A stretch of DNA of 64,000 bases from Chlorops oryzae (taxonomy: Eukaryota; Arthropoda; Insecta; Diptera; Chloropidae): assembly GCA_020466095.1 (NCBI GenBank), contig CM035807.1, positions 33,485,184 to 33,549,183 of the forward strand, given 5' to 3'. Both the position numbers and the translations under genes were made by a program. Of the stretch, positions 1 to 11,224 are shown piece after piece. The first letter of the stretch is position 1, and each line of letters opens with the position of its first letter. The notes beneath the pieces were generated by a model, which worked only from the letters and a program-made list of their open reading frames with translations, did not search any database and was not told where the DNA came from.

Positions 1-84
1 ATTCCAAAATCAAGCCCAAATAAAGCCAAAATGGGCCAAAATAAAAAAAAAAAATTTCAAAAAACGAGCCCGTAGCACTTTCGA

Positions 85-86
<2 letters not shown>

Positions 87-114
<28 letters not shown>
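87..114. repeat. (TTA)n microsatellite
   Basis: Uninterrupted TTA repeats, which read TAA on the minus strand. It abuts the 3' end of the minus-strand non-LTR element that follows. A second TTA array at 3892-3957 lies at that element's truncated 5' end, so this looks like the original target array split by the insertion. Confidence 0.9.
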
Positions 115-115
<1 letters not shown>

Positions 116-155
116 TCCCTTATCCCTCCCCCACCCTCGGATCACACCCCACTCT

Positions 156-174
156 CCCCCCCCCCCCCCCCCCC
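156..174. repeat. Poly-C run in the 3' UTR of the R4/Dong-like element
   Basis: About 19 consecutive C on the plus strand (G run in the element's sense). It lies between the endonuclease stop and the 3' terminal TAA array. Confidence 0.8.
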
Positions 175-438
175 GCATACGCGCATTTACACCGAGCACG
201 ACGGCAGGTATAGACTGCAGTCGTATCGGCACTTTTAATTTTATTTTTAGTTATGGTTTTGGTCCGTCATTATTATTATGGTCACTTCTGTCCGTTTCCG
301 TCAAGTCTGCTATTATGGCTGTGATCTTTCCGTCATTTTAGATTAAGGAAGCTTCTAACAATGTTGGTCGTCTTTAATATCACTGCCTTTTGTATTTCAG
401 TGTGATATTGCTTTCTTATTCCTATTTCATCCAAATTT

Positions 439-2284
439 TTAATGAATGTTTTGTGCAGTATTCCTGTTGCTGACACCACAAACGGTATAGTTTTGACTAT
501 GTCTGACTCCATATCCTTTTAATCTCTTCACATAAGGGCAGATATTTCTCAATTTTTTCAATATACTTTCTGTGTATATTTGAATCACTTGGACTGATAT
601 TTCCAGGAAATATGTATTCCTCTTTCCTTTGTCCTGTATCACTATATCTGGCCGATTGTTTGTTATTTCTCTGTCTGTAAATATTGGTCTGTTCCAATAA
701 ATCAGATAGTTTTCATCTTCCATTACACTCCCTGGTGTATATTTATAGTATGGGTCTACTATATTAGTCCTCATTCGTGTTTGAACCAGCTCTCGGTGGA
801 TTATCCTTCCTACAAGATCATGTCTCTCCGTGTATTGTGTTCCTGTTATAATCGGGCAGCCATTAGTTATATGTTCAATTGTTTCTTTATATGTATTACA
901 TTTGCGACATAGATCAGATGTAACATTCCGATCCTTTATTATATATTTCAGGTAATTCCTAGTACATATGACTTGGTCTTGTATGGCTACCATGAACCCT
1001 TCTGTCTCTGGTTGTAAAAGCCCTTTCTTAAGCCATGAGTTGGAGTTAGATGTATCTATGTTCTCGTCTTGTAGTAGGTTTGGGTATTTACCATGTAGCT
1101 GTTTTTGCATCCACTCTGTTCTTTTTTGTTGATTTGTCTTGTACGAATATGTCGTACTATTATCCGCTAGGTTCAATGGTGAGTGCTTTTTATCAGCTTT
1201 AACTATTGCATTGTGGAGTGGTGAGCTTTGATCATAGAAATATATTCTGAGATTGTTCTTTTGTTTTGAATGTAGTTGTTTTATGTCAACTAATCCTCTT
1301 CCCCTTCTTTTCGTGGGATGGTCATTCTTTCTTTGCACGCATTTGGGTGATGCATACGGTGCTTGGTCATCTGGGCACGTGTCATTATTTCAATATTGTC
1401 AAGATCTGTTTCGGACCATTTAATTACTCCAAATGAATATGTCAATATGGGGATCGCATACGTGTTAATGGGCTTTGTTAAGTTTTTCGAGTTTAGGTAT
1501 GTTTTTAGTATTGCTATCAAGCGCGTCCTATACTCTCTTATAAATTGTCTCTTTATTGTTGGTGTGTCTATTCGAGTACTCTGTTGTAGTCCTAAGTATT
1601 TGTACGTCTCCCTTTTTCTAAGTAAGTTAAATATCTCCGTTAAGTTCAAAGTTTTCTTGGTCTGTCCATTTCCGTTTATAATGTGTTGCGTCCTACACTT
1701 TTCAATCCCAAACTCCATTCTTATGTCAGTTGTTACTTTCTCCACCATTTTAAGTAAACTCTGTAATTGTTCTTTAGTTCCTGCGTATAGTTTTATATCA
1801 TCCATATAAAGAAGGTGGTTGATTTTGTGTAGTGTCTGCCTGTTATCTTTTATAGAGTAGCCATGTTCCGAACTCCTTAGCGCATTTGACAGTGGGTTAA
1901 TGGCAACGCAGAACCATAGTGCACTCATGGAGTCTCCCTGAAAGATTCCTCTTTTTATTTGTATGCTTTCCGATCTAATAGTATCATTCCTTGTCGCAAG
2001 CAGTATTGACGTTTTCCAGTGTTTCATTATTTTTTCCAGAAAAGTTCTTATTTTAGGATGTATCTTATACATGTGTAATACTTCTATTAGCCATGAATGT
2101 GGGACCATATCAAAAGCTTTTTTATAGTCGATATAGCATGTGTGTAGATTTCTCTTTTGTGTCGTCACTTGTTTCATTATAACGGTGTCTATTATAAGCT
2201 GCTCTTTGCACCCTCTGCTCAGTTTTTTACAGCCTTTCTGCTCCTCTGTCAATATATTACACAAGTTTACAAATAAAGGCCAAC
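439..2284 (-). pseudogene. Reverse transcriptase and restriction-like endonuclease of the R4/Dong-like element
   Basis: Two minus-strand frames overlap at 1290-1338, so a frameshift separates RT (1290-2284) from endonuclease (439-1338). The RT part shows LTEEQKGC, a CYIDYKKAFDMVPH palm motif, GIFQGDSMS and the catalytic YMDDIKLY. The endonuclease part shows a CCHC knuckle (CRKC-x7-H-x4-C) followed by RPDIVI and FLEIS. These are the conserved elements of the R2/R4-type restriction-like endonuclease that nicks the target for target-primed reverse transcription. The N-terminal RT blocks lie beyond the foldback insertion or are missing through 5' truncation. With the frameshift and interruption it cannot make a full protein. 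Confidence 0.75.
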
Positions 2285-3812
2285 TTTTGGACCAGAAAAA
2301 CTGGATAGCGACCCTATAGGAATTTTTCGTGCTGATTCCGAATCTGGTACCCGTTTTTCTCTATCACGTCAAGTTTTTGAGAAATCGTTAAATAACGGTT
2401 TTTGACATTTTTACCTATAGTCTATGTCAATAATGAGGTCGTAGACCCTATATGCCTTAACCGATTTCAAAGTTTTTGGTACTCATATGAAAGAGGAATG
2501 ACAACGCAACATATCCTTTATACACAAATTTGGAATTGATTCAGTAACTTGGAAGCTATAGGGCAAAAAACGCGATGCTGATTTCCAATTTTTAGCGATT
2601 TTGTTTAAAAACTTGAAATTCAAATGGTTATAATTTCCGAACCAAGGCTGGTATTCCAGGTCTTAATACTTTGAATGAAAGAACAATCAATTGAAAAAGT
2701 TTTGAGCCTAAAACAAAAAAAATCCGTTGCGTCGTTCTAATTTTATGAGGATTTTCGCTGAAAAAGAAAAAAACGAATTTTTATTTTTGGTATATTCTTC
2801 GCTCGTTCATATGTATATTTCAGTTCGAATTGTGTATGTTGGTAAAACTGGCTTAAAAAACATAAAACTTAAATTCTATTTTAAACCTATCTTTAAAGCT
2901 AAAACCAATTTAAACTTTAAAATCAAATTTCACCTTTTTATTGACACTGTTTCCTATAAGGGACCAGAATGTATAACATTCTTTTCCCAAAAGCCCAAAT
3001 TTTTTCAACCCAGGTCCGGTAATCGTTCCTTTTTTATTTTGAAGTTTTGGGAAGTAAATTGGAATAAAAATGTTTTTTAGGTCCAACTCCCATTTTTCGA
3101 TAATTTTTCAAGACCCCAACTATTTTATTATTTCGTTTTTTTATTTAAAAAATTTTTTAAATTTTAAATTAAAATTTTTATACAGAATTTATATTTCCCC
3201 TTTTTACCAAAAGATTAAAACAAAAAAAACTAGCAAATTTGATTTTTAAATTTAAAAATTTTTATTTAAAGAAGGTTTAAAATAGAATTTGTTTTATTTT
3301 TTAACCATTTTAAAATAACCAACGTAAATTAACAATAACGGCAAAATTAAAAATAAAATTGTTTTTTATTTTAGGAAAATCCTCAAAAATTGAACACCAA
3401 ATTTTTTTTGTTTTAGGCTCAAAATTTTTTTATTTTCTTTATTTATTAAGATAAACCGTTGGGGAAATTATAACCAGAATTTCAATTTTTTAAACAAAAT
3501 CGCTAAAAATTGGAAATCAGCATCGCGTTTTTTGCCCTATAGCTTCCAAGTTACTGAATCAATTCCAAATTTGTGTATAAAGGATATGTTGCGTTGTCAT
3601 TCCTCTTTCATATGAGTACCAAAAACTTTGAAATCGGTTAAGGCATTTAGGGTCTACGACCTATTATTGACATAGACTATAGGTAAAAATGTCAAAAACC
3701 GTTATTTAACGATTTCTCAAAAACTTGACGTGATAGAGAAAAACGGGTACCAGATTCGGAATCAGCACGAAAAATTCCTATAGGGTCGCTATCCAGTTTC
3801 TCTGGTCCAAAA
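2285..3812. mobile_element. Foldback element (full-length imperfect palindrome)
   Basis: The termini are TTTTGGACCAGA and its complement. The outer 430 nt of each arm are nearly identical inverted copies (about 2285-2720 against 3410-3812). The inner parts also pair, with more divergence, almost to the midpoint near 3048; for example the block near 2880 pairs with one near 3280. There is no coding capacity. It interrupts the RT frame of the flanking non-LTR element, so it is younger. A clear target duplication could not be identified. Confidence 0.75.
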
Positions 3813-3815
3813 CCT

Positions 3816-3887
3816 TGTATACCTGTGTTATTGTTTGTTACATGCTTGTATATTTTGTTAGCTATAGCTGCAGAAATTATTTTATAG

Positions 3888-3891
<4 letters not shown>
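3816..3891 (-). pseudogene. N-terminal RT fragment of the first R4/Dong-like element
   Basis: The minus strand encodes LYKIISAAIANKIYK, a finger-region block that in this RT family precedes the LTEEQKGC motif found on the other side of the foldback. It therefore joins logically to the frame at 1290-2284 and shows the foldback was inserted into the element. The 5' edge abuts the TTA array. Confidence 0.65.
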
Positions 3892-3932
<41 letters not shown>

Positions 3933-3957
3933 TATTTTATTATTATTATTTTATTAT
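3892..3957. repeat. (TTA)n microsatellite between two R4/Dong-like elements
   Basis: TTA repeats, degenerating slightly at the right end. On the minus strand this is the 3' tail or target of the element at 3958-4600 and the 5' junction of the element at 115-3891. Confidence 0.9.
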
Positions 3958-4052
3958 TTTTCATCTTCCCACAGCCCTTGGGCTGGTATTTCGCATATTC
4001 CGGGTCTTTGACCAAAGGAAATATGTTTCTCTTTCTCTCTCTCCTTGTTTAC

Positions 4053-4592
4053 CTAGTTCAAGGTTCCCCTCACTATATTTGCCGTGGATAGTATTACTGC
4101 TTTTTGCATTTGTTCTATGATATTTAGTGATAAATTTAGCTCTTCTATTGCTTTTACTGTTGTTTTTGGTACTAGTCCTGTCGAGCTTATTATTATCGGT
4201 ATTATTCTTACTGTATTTATATTTTGTGTGTTTTTGATGTATTGTGCTAGTTGTTGGTACTTAACAATTTTATTATTGTATGCTTCTTTTAAATTATTGT
4301 TTAATGGTACTGCAAAATCAATGATTTGGGCTATTTTGTTTTGTCTGTTTATTATAACCATATCTGGTCTGTTAGCAACTATTGTTTCTTGAATGTTGTT
4401 TGTAAGAATCGTTCTATCCCAGTATATTGTTATCNNNNNNNNNNNNNNNNNNNNNNNNNNNNNNNNNNNNNNNNNNNNNNNNNNNNNNNNNNNNNNNNNN
4501 NNNNNNNNNNNNNNNNNNNNNNNNNNNNNNNNNNATTCAATTATCGTTGTTATCAACAGATTTTCATGACGGAGACTATTGACTTTTCTTAA
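4053..4592 (-). pseudogene. Restriction-like endonuclease fragment of the second R4/Dong-like element
   Basis: The minus frame reads a W-RT-I-L-T block then NRPDMVII and IIDFAVPL, matching the RPD...(F/I)xxxV endonuclease signature of the first copy. It is clearly divergent from the first copy, so the two are not a recent duplication. Residues are unknown across 4435-4534. The CCHC knuckle and RT are not visible. It is a fragment. Confidence 0.55.
4435..4534. other. Assembly gap (100 N)
   Basis: Exactly 100 N, a conventional placeholder of unknown true length. It falls inside the second R4/Dong-like element. Confidence 0.98.
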
Positions 4593-4600
4593 CTTTTTGG

Positions 4601-5031
4601 GTTCGTTTTAATGAAGAACGTAATGTTTTTGAAGTTAAAACAAATAATTTCTATATATCTATTATCGAAACCAATTTTTTATTATAAACCTTTTATGAAA
4701 AAAAAGTACGGCCAAAATGTATGAAAAATTTATATTATTTAGTCTATTTCGGAGTTTTTGAAAAAATTAAAATTTCAACCTTGCAACAGACGATTTATTT
4801 TGAAAGCGAATAAAACGAAATGCTTCATACATAGTAAAAAATGCTTAATTTTGTATGTGTTAGTTATGCACATCACTGCACTAGAAAAATATTTTCCTTG
4901 TCTTTTTATAGATGAATAGGACGGGAAGCGTGGAAAGGGGCATGGCTGACACTCCCAATCACTTGCCCCACCTACCCGTTTCACGCACCCTCTTTAACCT
5001 TTCGAAATAAGTTTTTTCAATAAATATCATT
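4601..5031. other. Non-coding stretch
   Basis: AT-rich sequence. I see no gene, RNA or repeat structure in it. Confidence 0.5.
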
Positions 5032-5034
5032 TTA

Positions 5035-5540
5035 TAGCATTGACAGACATATGGAGTAAAGTCTATAGACTTCATAGTACAATGAAAGAAGTCTATGTTG
5101 GGGTGACACACTACAATTGATTGTGGATTTCTATTGTGGACTTCTTTAAAACAGCTGATAATTGAAAACTAAAATAACAACAACAAAAATAAAAACACTT
5201 TGGTAGCATTTAGCCTCGATTTTATCTCAAAAGAATCCATGAAAATATCGTTTATTTGTTATATAAATCCATACGATGGATATAATTTCATGCATTTCGC
5301 ATAAATTACTTGAAATTAGAAATTGAAACATCTGGTTTCCGATAAAATAATCGATATTTCGTTTAATTTGGTGCAGCGTTGCCATATCAATCTCAGAAGT
5401 CCACAATAAATCCTCCCTTTCAATGTAGTGTGAAGTCTATAAAAAGTCTATGATGGCTACGATAGACTTTTGAGAAATACCTGTGTGTCACCTAGACTTC
5501 ACACCATCATGGTGTAAAATACCTATGTCTGTCAGTGCTA
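5035..5540. mobile_element. MITE with TTA target duplication, PIF/Harbinger-like
   Basis: Terminal inverted repeats TAGCATTGACAGACATA (left) and its near-complement (right) are flanked by TTA at 5032-5034 and 5541-5543. Inner parts of the arms also pair (GAAGTCTA and TGTGGACTT blocks). A 3-bp TWA duplication is the hallmark of PIF/Harbinger. At 506 bp with no coding sequence it is non-autonomous. Confidence 0.65.
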
Positions 5541-5604
5541 TTAGAGTACTTTCGTACCATGACGGACGTTACACAGTTTGTATACATATTTTCCATTAAA
5601 CTTT

Positions 5605-5880
5605 TATATAAGTATAGGGCTCTACGCTCTAAAGCAGCAAGTAAATTTCCTATACCAAACACATGTAGAAAAAACAAAGAAGTACTTTGGCTTACTTTCG
5701 CTACTTGAAAGCATACGCTAATTACAAGTAATCGGACTCACAGGGTTGCATTTAAGTCATACATTTTCTATGTTTCTGCCGACCTGTCATCGAAATTTCG
5801 ACTCCGATTACCTTTCTTCAAAAGAATGAGCTCGTTACTTCCTTTCAATTTACTTTAACAGCGTTGAGCCCTTATGCATT
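5605..5880 (+). repeat. Dispersed repeat, copy A
   Basis: About 265 nt shared, at roughly 90% identity by eye, with the reverse complement of 11225-11490. The two inverted copies flank the DHHC gene. There is no recognisable coding content or terminal motif. Confidence 0.7.
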
Positions 5881-6520
5881 TTTTTCTAATTTAAGGTTCA
5901 CCATTAGCACTGTTTGCAAAGCTAGTTAGGTTGAACAAAATTATAAAAATACAACCCGTTAAATTTAAAAATCTTTTTTTTTGTGACGCTCGTTACACAT
6001 TTTGTGTCCATCTTTGCTTAACATTATTTACATCTTTTGAACTTCTTTCCAAGGCCTTTTTTACTTTTAATTGTATACTATTAAATTGTTTTTAAGTTTC
6101 TTACAGGATGGAACATGGTTTCTGTTCGATTTTTATGACTACCTAAAAAAATTATTTTAGAAAACTAAATTAAAGTACTAGGTATGTGACGATATAGCCC
6201 TGCCGCTGTCGAATGGATCACCGCAAAACATAATCCTTCATATATTTTTAATGCTGAATATATAGCCTATTACTCCATTAACATATATACCTACTCAGTT
6301 TTGATAACTTTCAAATTTCGCGTTTGGTATACATATTTTCGGATTTGCCCATATATAAAACAAATATGGGCATTTTCACCCCCAGTATTTTTTTCGTACG
6401 TTCGCGACTTCGTAATTTGATAGTATCTTGGTAGCTTCACATGTGGTGCAGAAGATGGGTTTCTTTGAGTTTTAGTTCTCATAAGGATAGCAATAAAAAT
6501 GCGGTCGCGAACGTACGAAA
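5881..6520. other. Non-coding stretch with a small hairpin
   Basis: No gene seen. A 15-nt block (TCGTACGTTCGCGAC) near 6394 recurs inverted near 6503. A GCCCATAT motif near 6347 recurs inverted at 8117, beyond the retroelement. Confidence 0.45.
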
Positions 6521-7933
6521 ATGGGACAGTTTTTACTGGAAGTTATAAATGCATCATTGAGAAATGGACAGTTCCCGAAATCATGGAAAGATTCAATGAT
6601 AACACCCGTCGAGAAAGTGGATTACACCGTGAAATGTGAAGAATATAGGCCAGTGAACACACTTAGAACTATGGAAAAAATACTGGAATCTATTGTAAAA
6701 AATCAGCTACAAACATACTTTGAAGAGAATAATTTATTGTGCAAGTATCAGTCGGGTTTCAGGAAGCATCACTCTTGCGAGACGGCGGTTAATTTTATAG
6801 TTGGAAAATGGAAGTCAAATGGAAAGTCAAAGCGAATGGTCTTATCGTTAGACTTCAAAAGAGCCTTTGAGACGATCGACAAAGAAATTGCCATTGATAA
6901 ATTAAAAAAGTATGGTGTAAAAAATAAAGAAAACGAGTGGTTTAAATCATACCTTGGTCAAAGGACACAAAGAACAAAAGTTAATGAAGACATATCGGAG
7001 TATTTAGAAGTGAAGTATGGTGTGCCACAAGGTTCAATCCTTGGTGCATTGTTATTTGCAATATACATTAACGATATATATAATATGGTTAGAGAATGTG
7101 AAATAATGCTATATGCAGACGATACGTTGCTATGTGCGGAAGGCGAAACTTATGATGAATGTAAAAATAAATTGAATAACGACTTCAGTAGAATTAATAA
7201 ATGGTTAAAAATGAACAAACTAAAACTGAACGAAAAAAAAACAAAATTGATGGAAATGAACATAGAAAGTGAGGAAAATATACAAATTAATAATGAAAAA
7301 ATCGAGAAAGTGAGTCAAATAAAGTATTTAGGTGTTATTATAGACAAAGAATTAAAACTCAACGAACACGTTAATTATATATGTAAAAAAATAGCTGAAA
7401 AAATTGGGTTTTTTAAACGGATGCGTCCAAATATGGATATTATGATGGCTATAAATATTTACAACGTGATGATCAAACCACATTTTGAATATTGTTCAAC
7501 GCTACTGTACACATCATGCAACCAAACAGATTTGGAAAGATTGTAGAAACTACAAAATAAAGCGATGAGGTCAATACTGAAGTTAAACAGATACGCAGGA
7601 ATTCAATTTATGCTCGATGCACTGAAGTGGCTAAGTATTGAACAAAGACTCATACTAAACACTCTCATGTCAATTTTTAAAATAAAACACAGCTTGGCTC
7701 CGAAATATATGACTGAAAGTGTGACGTATGTAGCAGACGCTCAAAATTACTTACTAAGGAACGCAGGAGATTTTAGATTAGCATTACATAGAACTACAAG
7801 TGCACAAAATTCAATTTTCTATAAAGGTCTAAGATTGTTCAATGAATTACCATTATTTATAAAAAATGAAAGAAATTTTAATGTTTTCAAAACAAAGTGT
7901 ATAACATACGTCAAACAAGAATTGATAGAATGA
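6521..7933 (+). pseudogene. Reverse transcriptase of a CR1/L2-like element, one nonsense codon
   Basis: One continuous reading frame of 471 codons is interrupted only by a TAG at 7544-7546; the frame is open on both sides. RT motifs in order: YQSGFRKHHSC, VLSLDFKRAFETID, YGVPQGSILGALLF, the catalytic MLYADDTLLC and IKYLGVIID. After the stop the frame continues LQNKAMRSIL and LKWLSIEQR, characteristic of the C-terminus of CR1/L2-type polyproteins. The TAG sits where a CAG would be common, so a single transition may explain it. 5' truncation removes the endonuclease. One lesion suggests a fairly young insertion. Confidence 0.75.
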
Positions 7934-8098
7934 GCATATTGAGTAAGAGTTAACGTTGAAAATAAGTATTTTGTATAATGGTCAGAATGAACCTTGATGT
8001 GATGTATTCTGTTAAATTAGTTATAATTAGTTATGTAATATATCACGGGTGTTGTTAAAGTAAATTCTTTTTTACTAATAAATTCATCAATCAATCAA
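6521..8098 (+). mobile_element. 5'-truncated CR1/L2-like non-LTR retrotransposon
   Basis: Reverse transcriptase and the typical C-terminal region are present, followed by a 3' UTR of about 165 nt ending in short repeats (CATCAATCAATCAA). A short tandem repeat tail instead of long poly(A) is usual for CR1/L2-type elements. No endonuclease or ORF1 is seen, so the 5' half is missing. It lies tail to tail with the DHHC gene. Confidence 0.65.
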
Positions 8099-8214
8099 AA
8101 GTCCTGGGGCGGAAATGCCCATATATCAAAACCGAAAAATTAAATAACATTTATTATTGGTCTTTGATATCGAATCATTGTTTTTCAAAATTTATGCCTT
8201 AAGTGATTTATTTC

Positions 8215-9140
8215 TTAAAAAATAATCTGCTGACAATCAACATTGGTTCCACCTCGAAAAAAATTATACAATTGCCGAACGCAAAATAAAAATATCAGTC
8301 CTGCTATTAGAATGGCATACATAGCAATTACGAACGCAATGCTCAACCTATAAAATAGCTAGTTAGTGACAGTGAGAAATATATTTCAATTGATTTTTAC
8401 TTGTAATCGTCATAGACTCCGGTACAGTCCTCCAGCAACATAATTGGAGCTCCGCCAAAGCGCACAACCAGAAAAGGGTGACAAATCGCCGTCAGAGTAA
8501 GATAAATTCCTACTAGCAATGATAATTCAGTAAGAATGAGTCCCAATAGATAATGTTTATAATTCCATTCTCCTATGCAACAATCCAGCCAGTAACTATG
8601 ATGGCGACGCTTTAGAACGCAGGAAGAACATATGAAGCAATGCTCCGTAAAATTATTCTGCTTGCAATACTTGCACTGGGGGTGGAATGCTTTAGATGTT
8701 TCTACAGCCTGATTTTCCTCACTCCCATTACTGGACACTGAAATGTTATATGAAGAGTCCAAAGTCCCAACATTATTAAGAGCTGCAAGGTTATTAGTAC
8801 GCCAAAGACAGGAAAATGCTCCCAATGCCAATAACACCAAGACTAGGTTTTCCTCCGGCAAGAGTTCCAGAAGTGGTACCGTTAATTCAAAAAACAAAGT
8901 TATATAAACAATTGACCAGAATATCCACACGCAAAAGAAACGGGATCGTGTTCGCCGCTTTGTATTATAATAATATGAGCACCCAATAATGGTTATTACG
9001 GTTGCGAATATAAGTATCGTAACATATTCATTAATAGCGGCTAGTGCAAGAGCCAAAGGAATAACAAGTACTGGAGCTGCTGCAAATGAAAATTGCTTCA
9101 GAGAAAGCCAGGGAATCCGAACTTGATCAATAGCAAACAT
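8215..9140 (-). CDS. DHHC-family palmitoyltransferase-like membrane protein (ZDHHC23-like) with degenerate RHHS active site
   Basis: Two exons on the minus strand: 9140-8401 and 8347-8215. The 53-nt intron (8348-8400) has GT-AG ends and an AT-rich acceptor. Splicing keeps frame and gives 290 residues. An in-frame TGA just upstream supports ATG at 9138-9140. Hydrophobic segments lie near residues 18-57, 68-90, 97-113 and 198-220, and exon 2 adds one near 250-272, matching the multi-pass DHHC topology. The cysteine-rich domain (about 156-197) keeps CKYC, HCFICSSC and the CCIGEWN tail. At residues 179-182, where DHHC enzymes have the catalytic motif, it reads RHHS (codons CGC CAT CAT AGT). With the acyl-accepting Cys replaced by Ser it may be a pseudo-enzyme. 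AATAAA signals follow the stop. A TTTTTTCAG upstream of the ATG suggests a 5'-UTR intron. The ZDHHC23/CG5880-like assignment is tentative. Confidence 0.8.
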
Positions 9141-9316
9141 CTTTGGTCGTCAATCTCCCAACAGGTTACCCGGCTGAAAAAACAATATAATTCAGTAAAT
9201 ATTTAATAATCCTGTTAATGAATATATTCTTGTTTTTTCCCCACAATTTTTTGCAACTTATGTATCTTTCTACAATCCCTTCTTCTTCAAAAATTTAAGT
9301 TATAACTGTTATTCTA

Positions 9317-10485
9317 AAGGTAGAAACACTCACGCACTGCGCCGCAGTGCCATCTGTCACATAGAAATCAAAATGTATGAAAATGATGAAAGCAACACTC
9401 AGAAAATTAGCATGGCATAGCATGGCATAGCGGTTTCTTAGATTTTTGATTTCTATGCTAATTTTGACAGATGATGTAGTGTTGCCATTGTTTGGAGACT
9501 AGCACTTATTTCTGGCAGAGCTGCCATTTCTAGTTCATTTTCATATAATTTTTTCAATTCTAAGAACATAAAACTAGAAAATATGGAAAATTACTATTAT
9601 TTTTTATTAATTAATTTTATATTTCAATTTGTTGAGTTTTTGCAATTTATAGTATTGTCGACACCGCCAAATCAAATCACGTTTGCAGTGCTGCCACTAT
9701 GACAGTTTTCCCATATTGAGGGAATTTTTCTGCATGATTTCTACAATTTCAAAAAAGGGATTTTTCTCTCTACTGTGGGATTTTATATTTATTGTAATTT
9801 GAATAAATGAACCTGTAAATCCACTGTATTTAATATATTTCTCTGAGTTTTCAATATTCTACATATCAGCGTTTTAAGTTCTTAACCTTTTTAAAATAAC
9901 TGAGCATAGTGAAGTTTATAGAATAAGTAAAAAAAAAATCTTTCGACATAATTGCTTCGCTGAGTTTGAATCTTGGCTTCAAACTTTTGATGAAGATGAT
10001 GAAAAAGCTTCATGCAGTTTACATTTGCGAGCTGAAAAATCCGGAATTACAAGGCATTTTTCTATAAAAAAAAATATAAAAAGGATGTCAGTTTTATCAA
10101 CTCCACACTATCGGCAGTTGAGTTGCAAGACTTTGAAGCGTTTTTTTCTCAAAACATAAAATTTCAACTTATTCATTTTTCCTTATTGGCACAAACATAG
10201 TTTGACAAAAATTATTCCTTACAAAGAAACGCTTTTCGTTCAGTACAATCAAGATTATCCAAAGGTTTCCGTGGGATTTTACCTAAACTAATAGGGAAAA
10301 TAGGGATTTTCTAAGGACTACAAAGGGGAAATTGTCCAAAACTACTGGCAGCACTGCACATATGTGTGAAACATTCATCAATCAGCTGATTGCTATGCGT
10401 CACTGTTTACTACAAATTTTCTCTATGCCATGCTATGCTATGCCATGCCACGCAGTGCGCCGCAGTGCGTGAGTGTTTTCACCTT
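9317..10485. mobile_element. Non-autonomous TIR element with ACACTCACGCACTGCG termini
   Basis: Left end AAGGTAGAAACACTCACGCA and right end, inverted, AAGGTGAAAACACTCACGCA. The shared block continues through a GC-rich CACTGCGCCGCAGTG-type palindrome. Subterminal GCATGGCATA repeats occur inverted at both ends (about 9410-9430 and 10425-10450). The interior is AT-rich with no coding sequence. The target duplication was not resolved, so the superfamily is open. It lies just upstream of the DHHC gene's 5' end. Confidence 0.6.
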
Positions 10486-10517
10486 AATTTCTGGATTTCT
10501 CTTTATTCGACTCAGTA

Positions 10518-10685
10518 GGGGTATTCACAAAGGTGTGTTAAAAACGTTGGAAAGTCGGAAAATCGGAAAATTTCGACTTTTTAAAAATTTTTTAAACTTT
10601 TTTTGTATCTTGCACAACTTTTTAAGCAGTTAAAATTTTCCGATTTTACGACTTTCATATTTTCCGACGCCTTTGTGAATACCCC
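10518..10685. mobile_element. Small MITE with TA target site
   Basis: Termini GGGGTATTCACAAAGG and its complement are flanked by TA at 10516-10517 and 10686-10687. Subterminal GTCGGAAAA blocks also pair. At 168 bp with a TA duplication it fits a Tc1/mariner-type MITE. Confidence 0.65.
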
Positions 10686-10687
10686 TA

Positions 10688-11224
10688 GTGTGTTTGAAAA
10701 ATCAGCAATATTTAATTAGTAGTACATTTCGATTAGGTGTTTAAATTTTGAACTTTTTACAATTTTTAAACAAAAATTTACATTTTCCATCCATTATAAA
10801 GACTGATTGGTAATTAGCATTTTAACGCTTTTTTGCAATTTTGGTTTTATATAAGGTTTGAATTCTTTATCGAACTGAAAATGAATTATAGTTGTTCAAA
10901 CCTAAAATTCGTGAAAAATTCGTCCAGAACGCACGTACGAACTTTATACTCCTACGTGAACATCAGGTTTTTGAAACAATTTTTGATAATGTGAAAATAA
11001 TATTCTTGCACGATTTGCTCACACATATTTCAAAATTACTTAAAAACTTTCCCCAAAGTACTAATAGTATACGATAGACCAAAATCAGACACCGATAAAC
11101 AGTCCAGCTGCGATTGACAGGGCTGCCATACTACCGAAATTCGAAAAACGTCACCGAAAAGTTTGCTTTGACACGCGGATTTGGGCCTGATTATACTCGC
11201 CGTTTTTCTTTCATTACAAACTTA
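10688..11224. other. Non-coding stretch
   Basis: AT-rich. No gene or structured element recognised. Confidence 0.5.

Larger units (their letters stand above)
115..3891 (-). mobile_element. 5'-truncated non-LTR retrotransposon, R4/Dong-like (RLE type), in a TAA array
   Basis: The minus strand carries reverse transcriptase, then a C-terminal restriction-like endonuclease, then about 320 nt of 3' UTR containing a C run on the plus strand. TAA repeats flank both ends. The RT sequence starts abruptly beside the 3892-3957 array, so the copy is 5'-truncated. A 1.5 kb foldback element (2285-3812) splits the RT domain; coding sense resumes at 3816-3891. Elements of the R4 clade such as Dong are known to use TAA repeats as targets. 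Clade assignment is from domain order and target, not a tree. Confidence 0.7.
3958..4600 (-). mobile_element. Second R4/Dong-like element, 3' end only
   Basis: A short 3' UTR abuts the TTA array and is preceded by an endonuclease-type coding fragment in the same orientation as the first element. The upstream part is lost in the 100-base N gap and in degenerate sequence beyond it. The two elements are in direct tandem in one TAA array. Confidence 0.55.

Noticed and set aside
1363..1809. 148-codon plus-strand frame opposite the R4/Dong-like RT
   Set aside because: Antisense shadow of the conserved RT frame.
4326..4592. Open frames crossing N gaps (also at 18787-19085 and 43036-43398)
   Set aside because: Artificially extended by N translation; only the part at 4053-4592 on the minus strand has a recognisable domain.
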